DNA of 27,650 bases from Phycisphaerae bacterium (lineage in GTDB: Bacteria > Planctomycetota > Phycisphaerae > Sedimentisphaerales > Anaerohalosphaeraceae), in the NCBI GenBank assembly GCA_021736615.1, contig JAIPFN010000092.1:1-27650 (forward strand), written 5' to 3'. Below the pieces are notes generated by a model, which was not told the DNA's origin, ran no database searches, and saw nothing but the letters and a program-made list of their open reading frames with translations. This document shows, piece after piece, positions 7,219 through 15,507 of the stretch. Both the position numbers and the translations under genes were made by a program. Position 1 is the first letter of the stretch. Each line of letters begins with the position of its first letter.

Positions 7219-8235
7219 TTATTTAACTTTGCGTTTTCTTCTGACAAGAAAACCTCCTAAACCCAGCAGCAAAAGCGAAGCAGGCTCGGGAACCTCTGAG
7301 ACACGGAAAATTTCTGTTTTTTCGGCTGTGTATTCAGTCAAGTACATCGCACCATCCGGACCGAAAGCTATGTTTTCAGTGATCGCCCAGCCTACTTTCA
7401 TAAAATCCTCAGCGTTACCAAGTTCATCAATACGCCAGATATGATAGCCGGCAACTCCGGGCTTCATACCAATAGCAAAAAGATCATTGTCAAACATTAA
7501 ACCTGAAGTATCAAATTCGACGGCAAAAGCACTATCAAGGGAAGATGCAAATCGAGTCGCATTGCCGGCAGTATCAATCTGATAAAAACCGTCGCGGCTA
7601 TTTGGAGTGTCATCAAATGCTACAAAAATATCACCGTCGTATCTTGAAGTAGGAGAAATTGCAATATCAACAACGCCTCCTGAACTTAGACCCGGCCAAG
7701 GACTAAATTGGCTTACTGAACCATCAGGCGTGATTCTTTGTATGCAATCTGTTCCACGAGGTGCACCAAATATATCACCCCCAAATGAGCCGTTTCTGTC
7801 AATATCTATACAAACCGGTCCCTGAGAGATATAACCGGTAAGCGAGGAAACATTACCATCAAGATCCGTTTTCTTTACGATTCTTGTCCCTGATTCCACA
7901 AAATACAAGTTATCCCCAAAACCAGTTCCTCCCGTCCAAACAATAGAACGAGCATTATTAATATTGTCTACCCAACGAGTTTCAACGCCTCCGCTTCCTA
8001 TTCGAGTAATCGAACCATTAACATAGTTCACGCTTGCGTCGCCTCTTTGGGATACATAAATTACACCATCAGAGTCAATAGCAAAATCGTAGGGAGCACC
8101 AAGATCACCAGTAGCGTATTCTGCAACGGATTCTATCTGATAACCTGCCGGCGGAACAGGTACAGCCAAAGCGGTGGTGGAAATTGTAATGAATGTGAGG
8201 GTGAGTACGAAACTGCATAAATTGAATCTTGACAT
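7219..8235 (-). CDS. PEP-CTERM sorted beta-propeller (NHL/SMP-30-like) secreted protein
   Basis: A 338-residue exported protein. It has an N-terminal signal peptide (cleavage near residue 24, after TTALA), then repeated propeller blades with the D-x-D/N-G pattern, such as PYDFAIDSDGVIYVSQ, VCIDIDRNGSFGGDIFG and IAFGPDGAMYLTEY. The C-terminus is a full PEP-CTERM signal: VPEP, a hydrophobic helix (LLLLGLGGFLV) and a basic RRKRK tail (315-338). Known biology: such tails are recognised by an exosortase and the protein is moved to the cell surface or exopolysaccharide matrix. No exosortase lies in this window. GGGG upstream of the ATG is a good ribosome-binding site, and a consensus promoter lies about 120 bases upstream, so it is expressed separately from the glycan operon behind it. 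Confidence 0.9.
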   Translation of the reverse strand: MSRFNLCSFVLTLTFITISTTALAVPVPPAGYQIESVAEYATGDLGAPYDFAIDSDGVIYVSQRGDASVNYVNGSITRIGSGGVETRWVDNINNARSIVWTGGTGFGDNLYFVESGTRIVKKTDLDGNVSSLTGYISQGPVCIDIDRNGSFGGDIFGAPRGTDCIQRITPDGSVSQFSPWPGLSSGGVVDIAISPTSRYDGDIFVAFDDTPNSRDGFYQIDTAGNATRFASSLDSAFAVEFDTSGLMFDNDLFAIGMKPGVAGYHIWRIDELGNAEDFMKVGWAITENIAFGPDGAMYLTEYTAEKTEIFRVSEVPEPASLLLLGLGGFLVRRKRKVK

Positions 8236-8491
8236 CTTGTTCCCCTTTTCTGATCTATAAATATTTTTTTACGTATTCGGGAGGCCCTATTAAAATTGAT
8301 GAGGATCAGGCATCGATAATTACCCCAAAAAGAGACTCCAACAAAAACTGACCTAATTATAAGCCTTCTCTGTGAGATGTCAAGAAGAAACAGGCAAAAA
8401 TACAGAAGAAAGTATAGATATGCATGAAAAGTTGAATATTGGCATCAAAATCAAGTCATTTTGGATTATTTGCTATCTTCGAAGATCAATG
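8236..8491 (-). other. Intergenic leader of the PEP-CTERM gene
   Basis: This 256-base gap contains the consensus promoter (8356-8383), an untranslated leader of about 114 bases and the GGGG ribosome-binding site near 8243-8246. A 12-base perfect palindrome, ATCTTCGAAGAT (8475-8486), lies just after the stop of the upstream GT4 gene but has no T-run. No further gene seen. Confidence 0.5.
8356..8383 (-). promoter_or_regulatory. Consensus sigma70 promoter of the PEP-CTERM gene
   Basis: On the minus strand a perfect TTGACA (8378-8383) and a perfect TATAAT (8356-8361) are separated by 16 bases. Transcription would start near 8349 and give a leader of about 114 bases. This is the best promoter match in the window and suggests strong expression. 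Confidence 0.75.
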
Positions 8492-9592
8492 CTATTTACA
8501 AATATCCCTGTAGATATCCTCTACGGCGTTTACACATCGGTCAATACTAAAATTTTTGGCTGTTTCGCTGCCGTTTTCTGTCAGGCTCTGACGCAGTTGA
8601 TCATCGGAGACTACTCGCTCAATGCATTCGGCGATTTTGCCCGGCTTGTTATCGGCAGGAACGAGAGCATTTTGCATGTCCTCGACAACTTCGGCGAGAC
8701 CATAGACGTTACAAGAGACCAATGGGATTTTCATGGACAGAAGTTCAAGCGGTGTCAAGGGGAAGGCGTCCTGACGCGACGTAATAGCGCCGACGTCAAA
8801 AGCATTCATTATTTCCGCGACATTTTCTCTGTAACCGAGGAATTCAACGCGATCGGCGACAGCAAGGCTTTGAGCCATTTTCCGCAACTGTTGTTCCATA
8901 GGACCTGCACCGAGGTAAAGCAAACGATAGTTTTTGTTTTTTTCAGCTAGCTTGCCAAAGGCGTTTAAAAGAATGTCCGGGCCTTTGACATGGGACAGTC
9001 TGCCGACAAAACCAATAGCAATATCTTCCGGCGAGAAACCAAGTTCTTTTCTAATAGTATCACGAATGTCCGGGGCCGGCGTAAACTTGTCGAGGTCGAC
9101 AGCGTTGTAAACAACTTTGATCCGAGCTGGGTCGATCTTTGAGAAATGAGTTAACTGTTTTGCGACAGCATTAGAGGCAGCGATAAAAACACTAGCTCTT
9201 TTCCGAAGCAGCCTAAGCAAAATTCGATACAATGAGTACTGAAGGCCTTTATGTGCAATTGAGCCATGTTCGTGCACAACGACCTTAACGTCAGAGAAAA
9301 AAGTCGCAAGCAATGCACCCAAAACAGGCTTATGAAGATGGGCGTGTATAATATCAATTTTACGCTCTCTGCATATTTTCAATATTGCCAAAAACTTCCT
9401 GGGATCATAGTTGGGGTAAGTTATGCCAATTATATCACCGGTTATAGGTATACAGTCTTTTTTCTTACGAAGGGGATAGATGTAACTGTTAATTTCAGGG
9501 TCTATCATATTTTCGACAAGATATTTAAGGCACACCTGTGCACCGCCAAGCCCTAAACTCCCTATCAAATGCAATACACGTATGGCCATCAT
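8492..9592 (-). CDS. GT4-family glycosyltransferase
   Basis: A 366-residue GT-B glycosyltransferase. The N-terminal domain starts with VLHLIGSLGLGGAQ, the usual glycine-rich acceptor-domain loop. The C-terminal domain shows IGFVGRLSHVKGPDILLNAF, LLYLGAGPMEQQL and DAFPLTPLELLSMKIPLVS, which corresponds to the E-x7-E donor-binding region with Asp at the first position. It is the last gene of the five-gene minus-strand operon. Its ATG at 9592 overlaps the previous gene's TGA by four bases, a classic coupling signal; ATG 9589 one codon later has better spacing from AGGG. Cytoplasmic, no membrane helix. Sugar specificity unknown. Confidence 0.9.
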   Translation of the reverse strand: MMAIRVLHLIGSLGLGGAQVCLKYLVENMIDPEINSYIYPLRKKKDCIPITGDIIGITYPNYDPRKFLAILKICRERKIDIIHAHLHKPVLGALLATFFSDVKVVVHEHGSIAHKGLQYSLYRILLRLLRKRASVFIAASNAVAKQLTHFSKIDPARIKVVYNAVDLDKFTPAPDIRDTIRKELGFSPEDIAIGFVGRLSHVKGPDILLNAFGKLAEKNKNYRLLYLGAGPMEQQLRKMAQSLAVADRVEFLGYRENVAEIMNAFDVGAITSRQDAFPLTPLELLSMKIPLVSCNVYGLAEVVEDMQNALVPADNKPGKIAECIERVVSDDQLRQSLTENGSETAKNFSIDRCVNAVEDIYRDICK

Positions 9593-10707
9593 TTACCCTT
9601 TTCCTGCTTCAGTTTAACAAACATCTCTTTGTATTGCTCAATTAACTTTGCGACATCATGCGTCTGTTCTACGTAATCCCTGCCGTTACTGCCCATATCT
9701 TCACCTATTTTGGTCGTGGTAAAAACCTTAATCTGAGCGACCATTTCATCCATATCACCATCGCAGCATACGCCGCATCGATTTTCATCTAAAAAACCGT
9801 CGGGGTTGACATTTAACGAAAGGATAGGCGTTGATGCCTTACACGCCTGTATAAACGTATTCGGAAAGCCCTCCGAATCACTTGTATTGACAAGTACTTT
9901 AGCATCACGAAAGAAAGAGTCAACATCCTTAAATGGCACCCCTTCTAAAAGATTCAGATTCGGGATTTCCTTTGCCATAGCAACTAAGTCATCATAGTTC
10001 TCGTCGCCGGTTGCTTTCTGGCAAATCATTACAAATTCCGCCTCGGAACGCTTTGCCATTTCCAGAAAGAGTTCAGGCCGCTTTACATTAACACTTCTGC
10101 CAACCCACAGGACCGTCTTTTTTTGCGAAGTGATCGTCTCTGGAATAATCTGTCCATTTGCAATAACCTTTGCATCAATCTTTGCATTTGACAATAACAA
10201 CTTTTTATCCGATAAATTTTGCACTACAACAGCATTTGCACTGCGCATAAACCTGTAAACAATCCCCCAATACAATCTATTCCTATTAAGGTAATACCCA
10301 TTGCACTCAAGCTGACTGGCTGTGCGATATACGAATACCCGCTTATACAGGCGAGAAAAAAGGGCCAAAAGAACAATTCCCAACGAAAGTGTTTCCAGCA
10401 TATAAACATCAGCATCTGCCCTTTTCAAGGCTTTCCAGATTTTAATAGCGGATGTTATCTGGTTTTGTTTGAAGTCCAGACTTTTTATTACTCTTACGTT
10501 TTCAATCGTCTCTTCCGCGGGTTGAGCGTAATCGGCTGTTATGCAGGACACGTCAAATCCGCTGTCTTTTGCAAGTTCTGTCGCAAGCAGATACAGGTCA
10601 ACTTCCGCCCCGCCGATGACTCCGTCGGCAGCGGGGTTGAAAAGAGGGTATGCTTTGGGAGAGACAAAGCATACACGAACAGGTTTGCTGTGCGAAGATA
10701 CAGTCAT
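9589..10707 (-). CDS. GT4-family glycosyltransferase
   Basis: A 372-residue GT-B enzyme. The N-terminal part has CFVSPKAYPLF and GGAEVDLYLLATEL. The C-terminal part has VLWVGRSVNVKRPELFLEMA, then LLEGVPFKDVDSFF, then SEGFPNTFIQACKASTPILS. The second position of the E-x7-E pair is Gln (EGFPNTFIQA), followed by NVNPDGFLDENRCGV; this appears to be a recognisable GT4 subgroup and not a damaged enzyme. It overlaps both neighbours by four bases, so translation is probably coupled along the operon. Role: one step in cytoplasmic assembly of a glycan; linkage unknown. Confidence 0.9.
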   Translation of the reverse strand: MTVSSHSKPVRVCFVSPKAYPLFNPAADGVIGGAEVDLYLLATELAKDSGFDVSCITADYAQPAEETIENVRVIKSLDFKQNQITSAIKIWKALKRADADVYMLETLSLGIVLLALFSRLYKRVFVYRTASQLECNGYYLNRNRLYWGIVYRFMRSANAVVVQNLSDKKLLLSNAKIDAKVIANGQIIPETITSQKKTVLWVGRSVNVKRPELFLEMAKRSEAEFVMICQKATGDENYDDLVAMAKEIPNLNLLEGVPFKDVDSFFRDAKVLVNTSDSEGFPNTFIQACKASTPILSLNVNPDGFLDENRCGVCCDGDMDEMVAQIKVFTTTKIGEDMGSNGRDYVEQTHDVAKLIEQYKEMFVKLKQEKGK

Positions 10708-11873
10708 CCGGTACAGTCCTCGGTATTAATAAGCGATTCATACAGGCCAATGTATTGTCGGGCAGCTAAAGCCCATGAAAATTTGGCGGCATTGGCGACA
10801 GCTGCTTTGGACATTGCCGCGTAACGGTCTGTGTCTTTTATCAGGTCGGCAATAGAATCGGCGAATACTTCAGCGTCAGGATTTTCCAGCACAACACCAT
10901 TGTCGGTTATTAACTCTTCAACCCCTTCGCATTTTACGGCTATTATCGGTAAACCGGCGGCCATGGCTTCGAGCATGGCATTGGACATACCCTCCTGAAT
11001 GGAAACGCTTAAAAAGATATCGCCATCTGTGTAAAAGCCCGGCATCTGGTCCGGTTCCATGCGACCGGCGATCCGGACATTGCCTTCAAGTCCTTTTGCC
11101 GTTACCATCCGATTCAAAGACTCTTGCAATGCACCGCCGCCTGCAATCGTCAGACAGACATCGACATCGCGGCGGCGAAGTAACTCGACAACATCAATCA
11201 GCATATCGAATCGTTTTGTCGAGCTTAACCGCCCTACCGTTATCAGTTTTACCGGCTTGGACGGACAGCGGGATCTGTTACCGGCAAAACGCGAACTATC
11301 TACACCGTTTGGTATTACACAATATTGCAGTTTGTCCATAAAACGCATAGCTCTTTGGCGAAGACCGATGCTGCAGGTAACAAGACCGGCGGCCTTTTTC
11401 CAAATCGACCTGAAAAGCGGACCGAGCAGTTTGTATTCCAAACCCAGGCGAGCATTCCTGCCGGGAACGTCCGAGCCCCGCAGCGAAATGATATACGGAA
11501 GTTTGGCGGCAGTGAGCCATGGAAGCAAGCCGGTCGGAAAACCAAAAAAAGCATGCGCAAGGTCATAGCCATTATCTCTTACCATTTTGCGATGCTGAAA
11601 ATATGCCCTGAAGAGCCAGGCGATAACTTCGGTTCGCTTCCAGAAATGAAGATCCTTTTTTCTTATCCCAACCTTATAGATCGTAATGTTTTCGGCGAAT
11701 TGCTCGATGGTAAGGCCCGGCGCCGGCGAACTGGTTAGCATATCGACCTGGAGCGATTGATTACCTGCGAATTCTTTCAGCAGCCATAAATTAGCGTTAG
11801 CCGCCCCGCCGCCGATTGGCGGGAATTCGTAATTTAACATCAGGAGCTTTATTTTGTCTGTCACCGGCGGCAT
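10704..11873 (-). CDS. GT4-family glycosyltransferase
   Basis: A 389-residue GT-B glycosyltransferase. It opens with LLMLNYEFPPIGGGAANAN, the acceptor-domain loop common in exopolysaccharide GT4 enzymes. The donor half has LITVGRLSSTKRFDMLIDVV, TIAGGGALQESLN and the intact E-x7-E motif EGMSNAMLEAMAAGLPIIA. GC content appears slightly higher than in the following gene. The start is one base after the stop of the GT-C gene and the stop overlaps the next start by four bases, which places it in the middle of the operon. No signal peptide or membrane helix. Likely adds a hexose to a growing lipid-linked glycan; this is inference. Confidence 0.9.
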   Translation of the reverse strand: MPPVTDKIKLLMLNYEFPPIGGGAANANLWLLKEFAGNQSLQVDMLTSSPAPGLTIEQFAENITIYKVGIRKKDLHFWKRTEVIAWLFRAYFQHRKMVRDNGYDLAHAFFGFPTGLLPWLTAAKLPYIISLRGSDVPGRNARLGLEYKLLGPLFRSIWKKAAGLVTCSIGLRQRAMRFMDKLQYCVIPNGVDSSRFAGNRSRCPSKPVKLITVGRLSSTKRFDMLIDVVELLRRRDVDVCLTIAGGGALQESLNRMVTAKGLEGNVRIAGRMEPDQMPGFYTDGDIFLSVSIQEGMSNAMLEAMAAGLPIIAVKCEGVEELITDNGVVLENPDAEVFADSIADLIKDTDRYAAMSKAAVANAAKFSWALAARQYIGLYESLINTEDCTG

Positions 11874-11874
11874 A

Positions 11875-14286
11875 TTATTTCCCCTGGTGTGATTTCAGTT
11901 TGAAAACCCGATGCGGAGCGAACATATCTACCGGCTTTCTGCCTTGCGGTGTTTGCGCGTACCCGGTCTGCTGAACAGGCTCATAGTTATCCATTACGAA
12001 TTTCCTGAATGCTCCCATTTCCTTATACCTTTCAGCTTCGTCTTTGCCGAACTTTTTGCCGAACTTTGCGCCAAGTTGTTCGACGATCATTTTCGTAACA
12101 TCGGCGTCATATTTTTCGATGATCCTTTGCTGATTCGGCAGCAGTCCATTAGTCGTAGTCGGCCATAACTCGAAAGGAAATCTCGTCCACGGGAAATGTG
12201 ACTTGCGCGAATCGACTATGAATTCCGGGGGATTTTCTTTAAAGGCGCTAAGAAGATTAGATATTTCTTTCTTTAGAGTTTTCGGGCTCTTTACGTGCAT
12301 CTCGCTTTCGAAAGCTTTCTTTGCCGAACTTAATCTCTGGGCCTTCACATAAATCCCTGGATACCACCCCCATACGTATATCCTGTCATCTTCTGTAGAG
12401 TGTTCCTTTATGTATAAACCGACCCTCTCCCAGCCGCCGATATTGCCTGCCTTGCTCTGTTTTACGCGATCTAATGCCTGAACGAAACCAAATCTCTTAT
12501 AATACTCAACACTGCCGGTACTGGTTTGTCGTTTATATTTTTCTCGTGAATGAGGGCTGCGGCTTAGCCCGAAGAAAATATGCAAAGACATAATAAGCAT
12601 CACAAACACAGCAAATGCCCCCGCTCCATACCATGGGAGTTTATTGGAAGCTGCTTTAAGTTTTGCCGAATAGAACGAGCATACATAGCCGGCCAGTACC
12701 GAGGCAGACGCGATCAGCGGAAGGTAATACTGCTCGTACGAACGCGGGCTGATCCACACGAAGACCATATCGAATATCCACCATACGGCAAGGAAAATGA
12801 CAAGACGGTCAGCAATCGTAGTTTGCTTCTTTTTGCCGGCAACTCGCAATAAAAGTACAAATATCCCTGCGGCAATGGAGGCCAGGGCCATTAATATCGG
12901 AAGTTTCAGAGCGAGGTAGAAACGGAATACTTTTTTACTCTGGGCACTTAGGTCAAGAACTTTGCGACTTTCACCTATATAACCATCGGCTCCTGCTGCT
13001 TTTGACGCCAGATACCCGAATTTATCCGCGATGCCTTTAACAGCAGTTACCGGGTAAGCGATGATTTTTTTAGGATACTTTACAAAAGAAATACTGTTGA
13101 TATAAGAATCCAGTTCACCGCCTTTTTTCAGGGGGATGACTTTTCCTTTGGTCCTGTTGCCTAAGGACTTGTAGTAGTCAATGTAACCTACTCGCTCAAT
13201 TTCCTGAAGTTCGGCGGCGATCTGGCCTGGATCGTAATACTTCATGTAGCCAGTGTTTTCTATCGGCTTGAACTGGACATCGACGATCACGCGGCTATGA
13301 AAAAAGTAAGTGCACGGGATAAATAATACGGCTATCGCGACAGCGCCGCAAATCCAGATCGGTTTGCGTACCTGCCGAATCTTTTTGAGATTGGCCAGGA
13401 GATCGGCGTATATCGCCAAACGTACAAGCATGTACACCACAACACCTAATACCGATAGTTTCAGCAAATCCATCAAGACAGAGACCGGCAGTGAGTCATA
13501 AAAACTCGGCAAGGCGTTTTGCCATCTGTAAAAGATGTACAGCGGAAGCAGACCAACAAAACCCCCTGCGATTATAAGCACGAAATCATTTGCAACCGCT
13601 CGCCACTTTTTTGGAGCGACGGCAATAGAGACTATCATATACACGACAATAGCGACAATGACCGACAGACCGGTCGGTTTGAAGTAATAAACATTTATCG
13701 CCGCAGCACCTGTAAGAATGGCCCACCACCATTTGCCGCCGAGTTGACGAAGAATAAAACAGCTTGCCGATATGATCATAAAAGAAATCATAAACTGTTC
13801 TTTGACATTACCAAACTTGGCAACCAGCGGCGAAGATAGATAGATTGCGGCAATTGTAACCGAAATTACCGCCGCGATGGATCCGCACATCTTTCGGACC
13901 GCGATAAACATCATTACAAATGCGCCCAGTTGGAGCATGCCCTGTACGAGTATCGGGCCGGTCTCACTAAACCCGCAAAGCTTGACACCGATAAAATTAA
14001 CAAGAAGGGTCATGGGCTTTGCCGAAGGAATCTCATCGACAAAGAGCTTTGCTCCCTCGGCGATGTGCTGAGCCGAATAGACATAGCTTCCGCTATCGAA
14101 AGGACCGGGGGTATTGAACTCTATATACTTACCGACAAGAAACGGCAGCCCTGCAAGAATAGCGACAACCAAATAAATATAGTATTTGCTGAATCCGGTA
14201 AAATTGATCTTTGAGATTTTGGTTTCACCTGCCGGTGCTGCTTGAGTCTGCTTATTGATCGGGCCACGCCGTCTTTTATTAGTCAT
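11875..14286 (-). CDS. GT-C type integral-membrane glycosyltransferase (PMT/ArnT-like)
   Basis: An 803-residue membrane protein with roughly 13 predicted helices. After the first helix comes a periplasmic loop with an acidic motif, GPFDSGSYVYSAQHIAEG, then VDEIPSAKPMTLLVNF; this matches the catalytic-loop layout of PMT/ArnT enzymes, where an Asp acts with a K-P motif. Helices follow to about residue 330, then a soluble loop, then four more helices and a C-terminal soluble domain of about 190 residues with DDRIYVWGWYPGIYVKAQ. GT-C enzymes take the sugar from a polyprenyl-phosphate donor on the outer face of the inner membrane. The gene abuts the polyprenyl-phosphate glycosyltransferase upstream with no gap, which fits a donor-maker and donor-user pair. 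Acceptor (lipid, glycan or protein) cannot be told. Confidence 0.75.
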   Translation of the reverse strand: MTNKRRRGPINKQTQAAPAGETKISKINFTGFSKYYIYLVVAILAGLPFLVGKYIEFNTPGPFDSGSYVYSAQHIAEGAKLFVDEIPSAKPMTLLVNFIGVKLCGFSETGPILVQGMLQLGAFVMMFIAVRKMCGSIAAVISVTIAAIYLSSPLVAKFGNVKEQFMISFMIISASCFILRQLGGKWWWAILTGAAAINVYYFKPTGLSVIVAIVVYMIVSIAVAPKKWRAVANDFVLIIAGGFVGLLPLYIFYRWQNALPSFYDSLPVSVLMDLLKLSVLGVVVYMLVRLAIYADLLANLKKIRQVRKPIWICGAVAIAVLFIPCTYFFHSRVIVDVQFKPIENTGYMKYYDPGQIAAELQEIERVGYIDYYKSLGNRTKGKVIPLKKGGELDSYINSISFVKYPKKIIAYPVTAVKGIADKFGYLASKAAGADGYIGESRKVLDLSAQSKKVFRFYLALKLPILMALASIAAGIFVLLLRVAGKKKQTTIADRLVIFLAVWWIFDMVFVWISPRSYEQYYLPLIASASVLAGYVCSFYSAKLKAASNKLPWYGAGAFAVFVMLIMSLHIFFGLSRSPHSREKYKRQTSTGSVEYYKRFGFVQALDRVKQSKAGNIGGWERVGLYIKEHSTEDDRIYVWGWYPGIYVKAQRLSSAKKAFESEMHVKSPKTLKKEISNLLSAFKENPPEFIVDSRKSHFPWTRFPFELWPTTTNGLLPNQQRIIEKYDADVTKMIVEQLGAKFGKKFGKDEAERYKEMGAFRKFVMDNYEPVQQTGYAQTPQGRKPVDMFAPHRVFKLKSHQGK

Positions 14287-15267
14287 TTATGAGATTCCAT
14301 CGTTTTCTGAGCCAAGTATTTTTTCTATCGTATAAATTTGTCTTCCCTGTGACTCGTGATATGTTCTGACAAGGATCTCCGCCAGAAGTCCCATCAGAAC
14401 AAACTGGATCGATGCCATAAAAAGAACCGTCGAAACAACCAGGAGGGGATTTCTGTTCATGGACAGCGATTCGGCGGCAAGGAACTTTTGATAAAGCAGA
14501 ACCAATCCCGCCAAAACAGAACCAACGCCGCATAAACCTCCAAGCCCGCCGAATACATAAATCGGCTTTGTGGAAAATGAAGCCAGAAACTTCAGGGTTA
14601 TCAGGTCGAGGATGACTTTGAATGTACGATTCAATCCGTATTTTGTTTGGCCGGTTGTTCTGGGCCTGTGGTTTACTACGACTTCGACGACATTTTCGCC
14701 GCCCCATGCGGCAAGGGCAGGGATAAATCGATGCATTTCGCCATAAAGCCGAATCTCCTTAATCGATTCGCAGGGGTAAGCCTTCAGGGTGCATCCGAAA
14801 TCGTGAAGTTTGACGCCTGTGATCTTTGCGATTAACCAGTTTGCTGCCCTGGAAGGCAAAGTTCGGGTAACGACATTGTCATGCCTTCTTCTTCGCCAAC
14901 CGCTGACAATATCATAGCCTTCTTCGAGCTTTTTGAGCATCATGGGGATATCTGCCGGATCATTTTGACCGTCAGCATCAAGGGGAATAACAGTTTTTCC
15001 CAGAGCGTGCTCAAAACCAGCGGCAATAGCGGCAGTCTGACCGAAATTTTTCCTGAATTTAATGACTCGAACCCTGCTGTCATTCTGGCGTATATCTGAC
15101 AGTATCGAAAAGCTGTCATCCTGACTGCCGTCATCTATAAAGATGACCTCGAAATCGAACTGGTCCGATAACGCCTTGGTTATCTCGTCATAAAGGGGTC
15201 TTAGACTCTCCTGTTCATTAAAAACAGGTATCACAAGTGAAACATCGACAGTTCGCTGATCTGACAT
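14287..15267 (-). CDS. Polyprenyl-phosphate glycosyltransferase, GtrB/ArnC/DPM1-like GT2
   Basis: A 326-residue protein with an N-terminal GT2 domain and two C-terminal membrane helices. Motifs: SLVIPVFNEQESL (10-22), DDGSQDDS (45-52), DADGQNDP (97-104), HRPRTTGQTKYG (200-211). Helices lie at about 236-260 and 273-300. This layout belongs to enzymes that move a sugar from a nucleotide to undecaprenyl phosphate on the cytoplasmic face. ATG 15267 has GGAG eight bases upstream; a TTG at 15285 is a poor alternative. It is the first gene of the minus-strand operon, downstream of a good promoter at 15364-15392, and is followed without a gap by the GT-C gene that probably uses its product. Confidence 0.9.
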   Translation of the reverse strand: MSDQRTVDVSLVIPVFNEQESLRPLYDEITKALSDQFDFEVIFIDDGSQDDSFSILSDIRQNDSRVRVIKFRKNFGQTAAIAAGFEHALGKTVIPLDADGQNDPADIPMMLKKLEEGYDIVSGWRRRRHDNVVTRTLPSRAANWLIAKITGVKLHDFGCTLKAYPCESIKEIRLYGEMHRFIPALAAWGGENVVEVVVNHRPRTTGQTKYGLNRTFKVILDLITLKFLASFSTKPIYVFGGLGGLCGVGSVLAGLVLLYQKFLAAESLSMNRNPLLVVSTVLFMASIQFVLMGLLAEILVRTYHESQGRQIYTIEKILGSENDGIS

Positions 15268-15363
15268 AATTCTAGCTCCAGGCAAAATATTATTTGAAAA
15301 ACCGGTATTTTATAAGAATTTCAGTCTGGAAAACGAAGTAATATAGATATAATGCTTTACATT

Positions 15364-15392
15364 ATTCTAATCATAAAGCAAAGTGCTGTAAA
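15364..15392 (-). promoter_or_regulatory. Sigma70 promoter for the five-gene glycan operon
   Basis: On the minus strand TTTACA (15387-15392) and TAGAAT (15364-15369) each match consensus at 5 of 6, with a 17-base spacer. Predicted start near 15357, leader about 90 bases. It lies in a 240-base divergent region with the T2SS-side promoter. Confidence 0.6.
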
Positions 15393-15421
15393 GACATATC
15401 CGTTTTAGACCGAAAAATCTA

Positions 15422-15450
15422 TTGATAATATAATATTAACTTGCTAAAGT
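15422..15450 (+). promoter_or_regulatory. Candidate sigma70 promoter for the lipoprotein/T2SS gene run
   Basis: TTGATA (15422-15427, 5 of 6), 17-base spacer, TAAAGT (15445-15450, 4 of 6). The first start codon, 15508, follows about 57 bases later with GAGGA before it. The -35 boxes of this and the divergent promoter are about 30 bases apart, so a shared regulator could act on both. Confidence 0.45.
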
Positions 15451-15507
15451 AATAGTATCGGCATTTGAAGTCATTATTTACTTAATATTCAAACTTTTGA
15501 GGAAAAA

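Noticed and set aside
8475..8486. Perfect palindrome ATCTTCGAAGAT after the last GT4 gene
   Set aside because: No T-run, no spacer for a loop; not enough to call a terminator or operator.
8372..8950. 192-codon plus-strand frame starting in the PEP-CTERM promoter region
   Set aside because: Most of it is antisense to the GT4 gene at 8492-9592, no known motif, and it would overlap the consensus promoter on the other strand.
13664..13682. GACCGGTCGGTTTGA inside the GT-C gene, 17 of 19 bases like the gspE hairpin
   Set aside because: It encodes an ordinary KPTGLS stretch of the membrane protein and has no left arm, so it may be chance; kept only as a count for the shared word.
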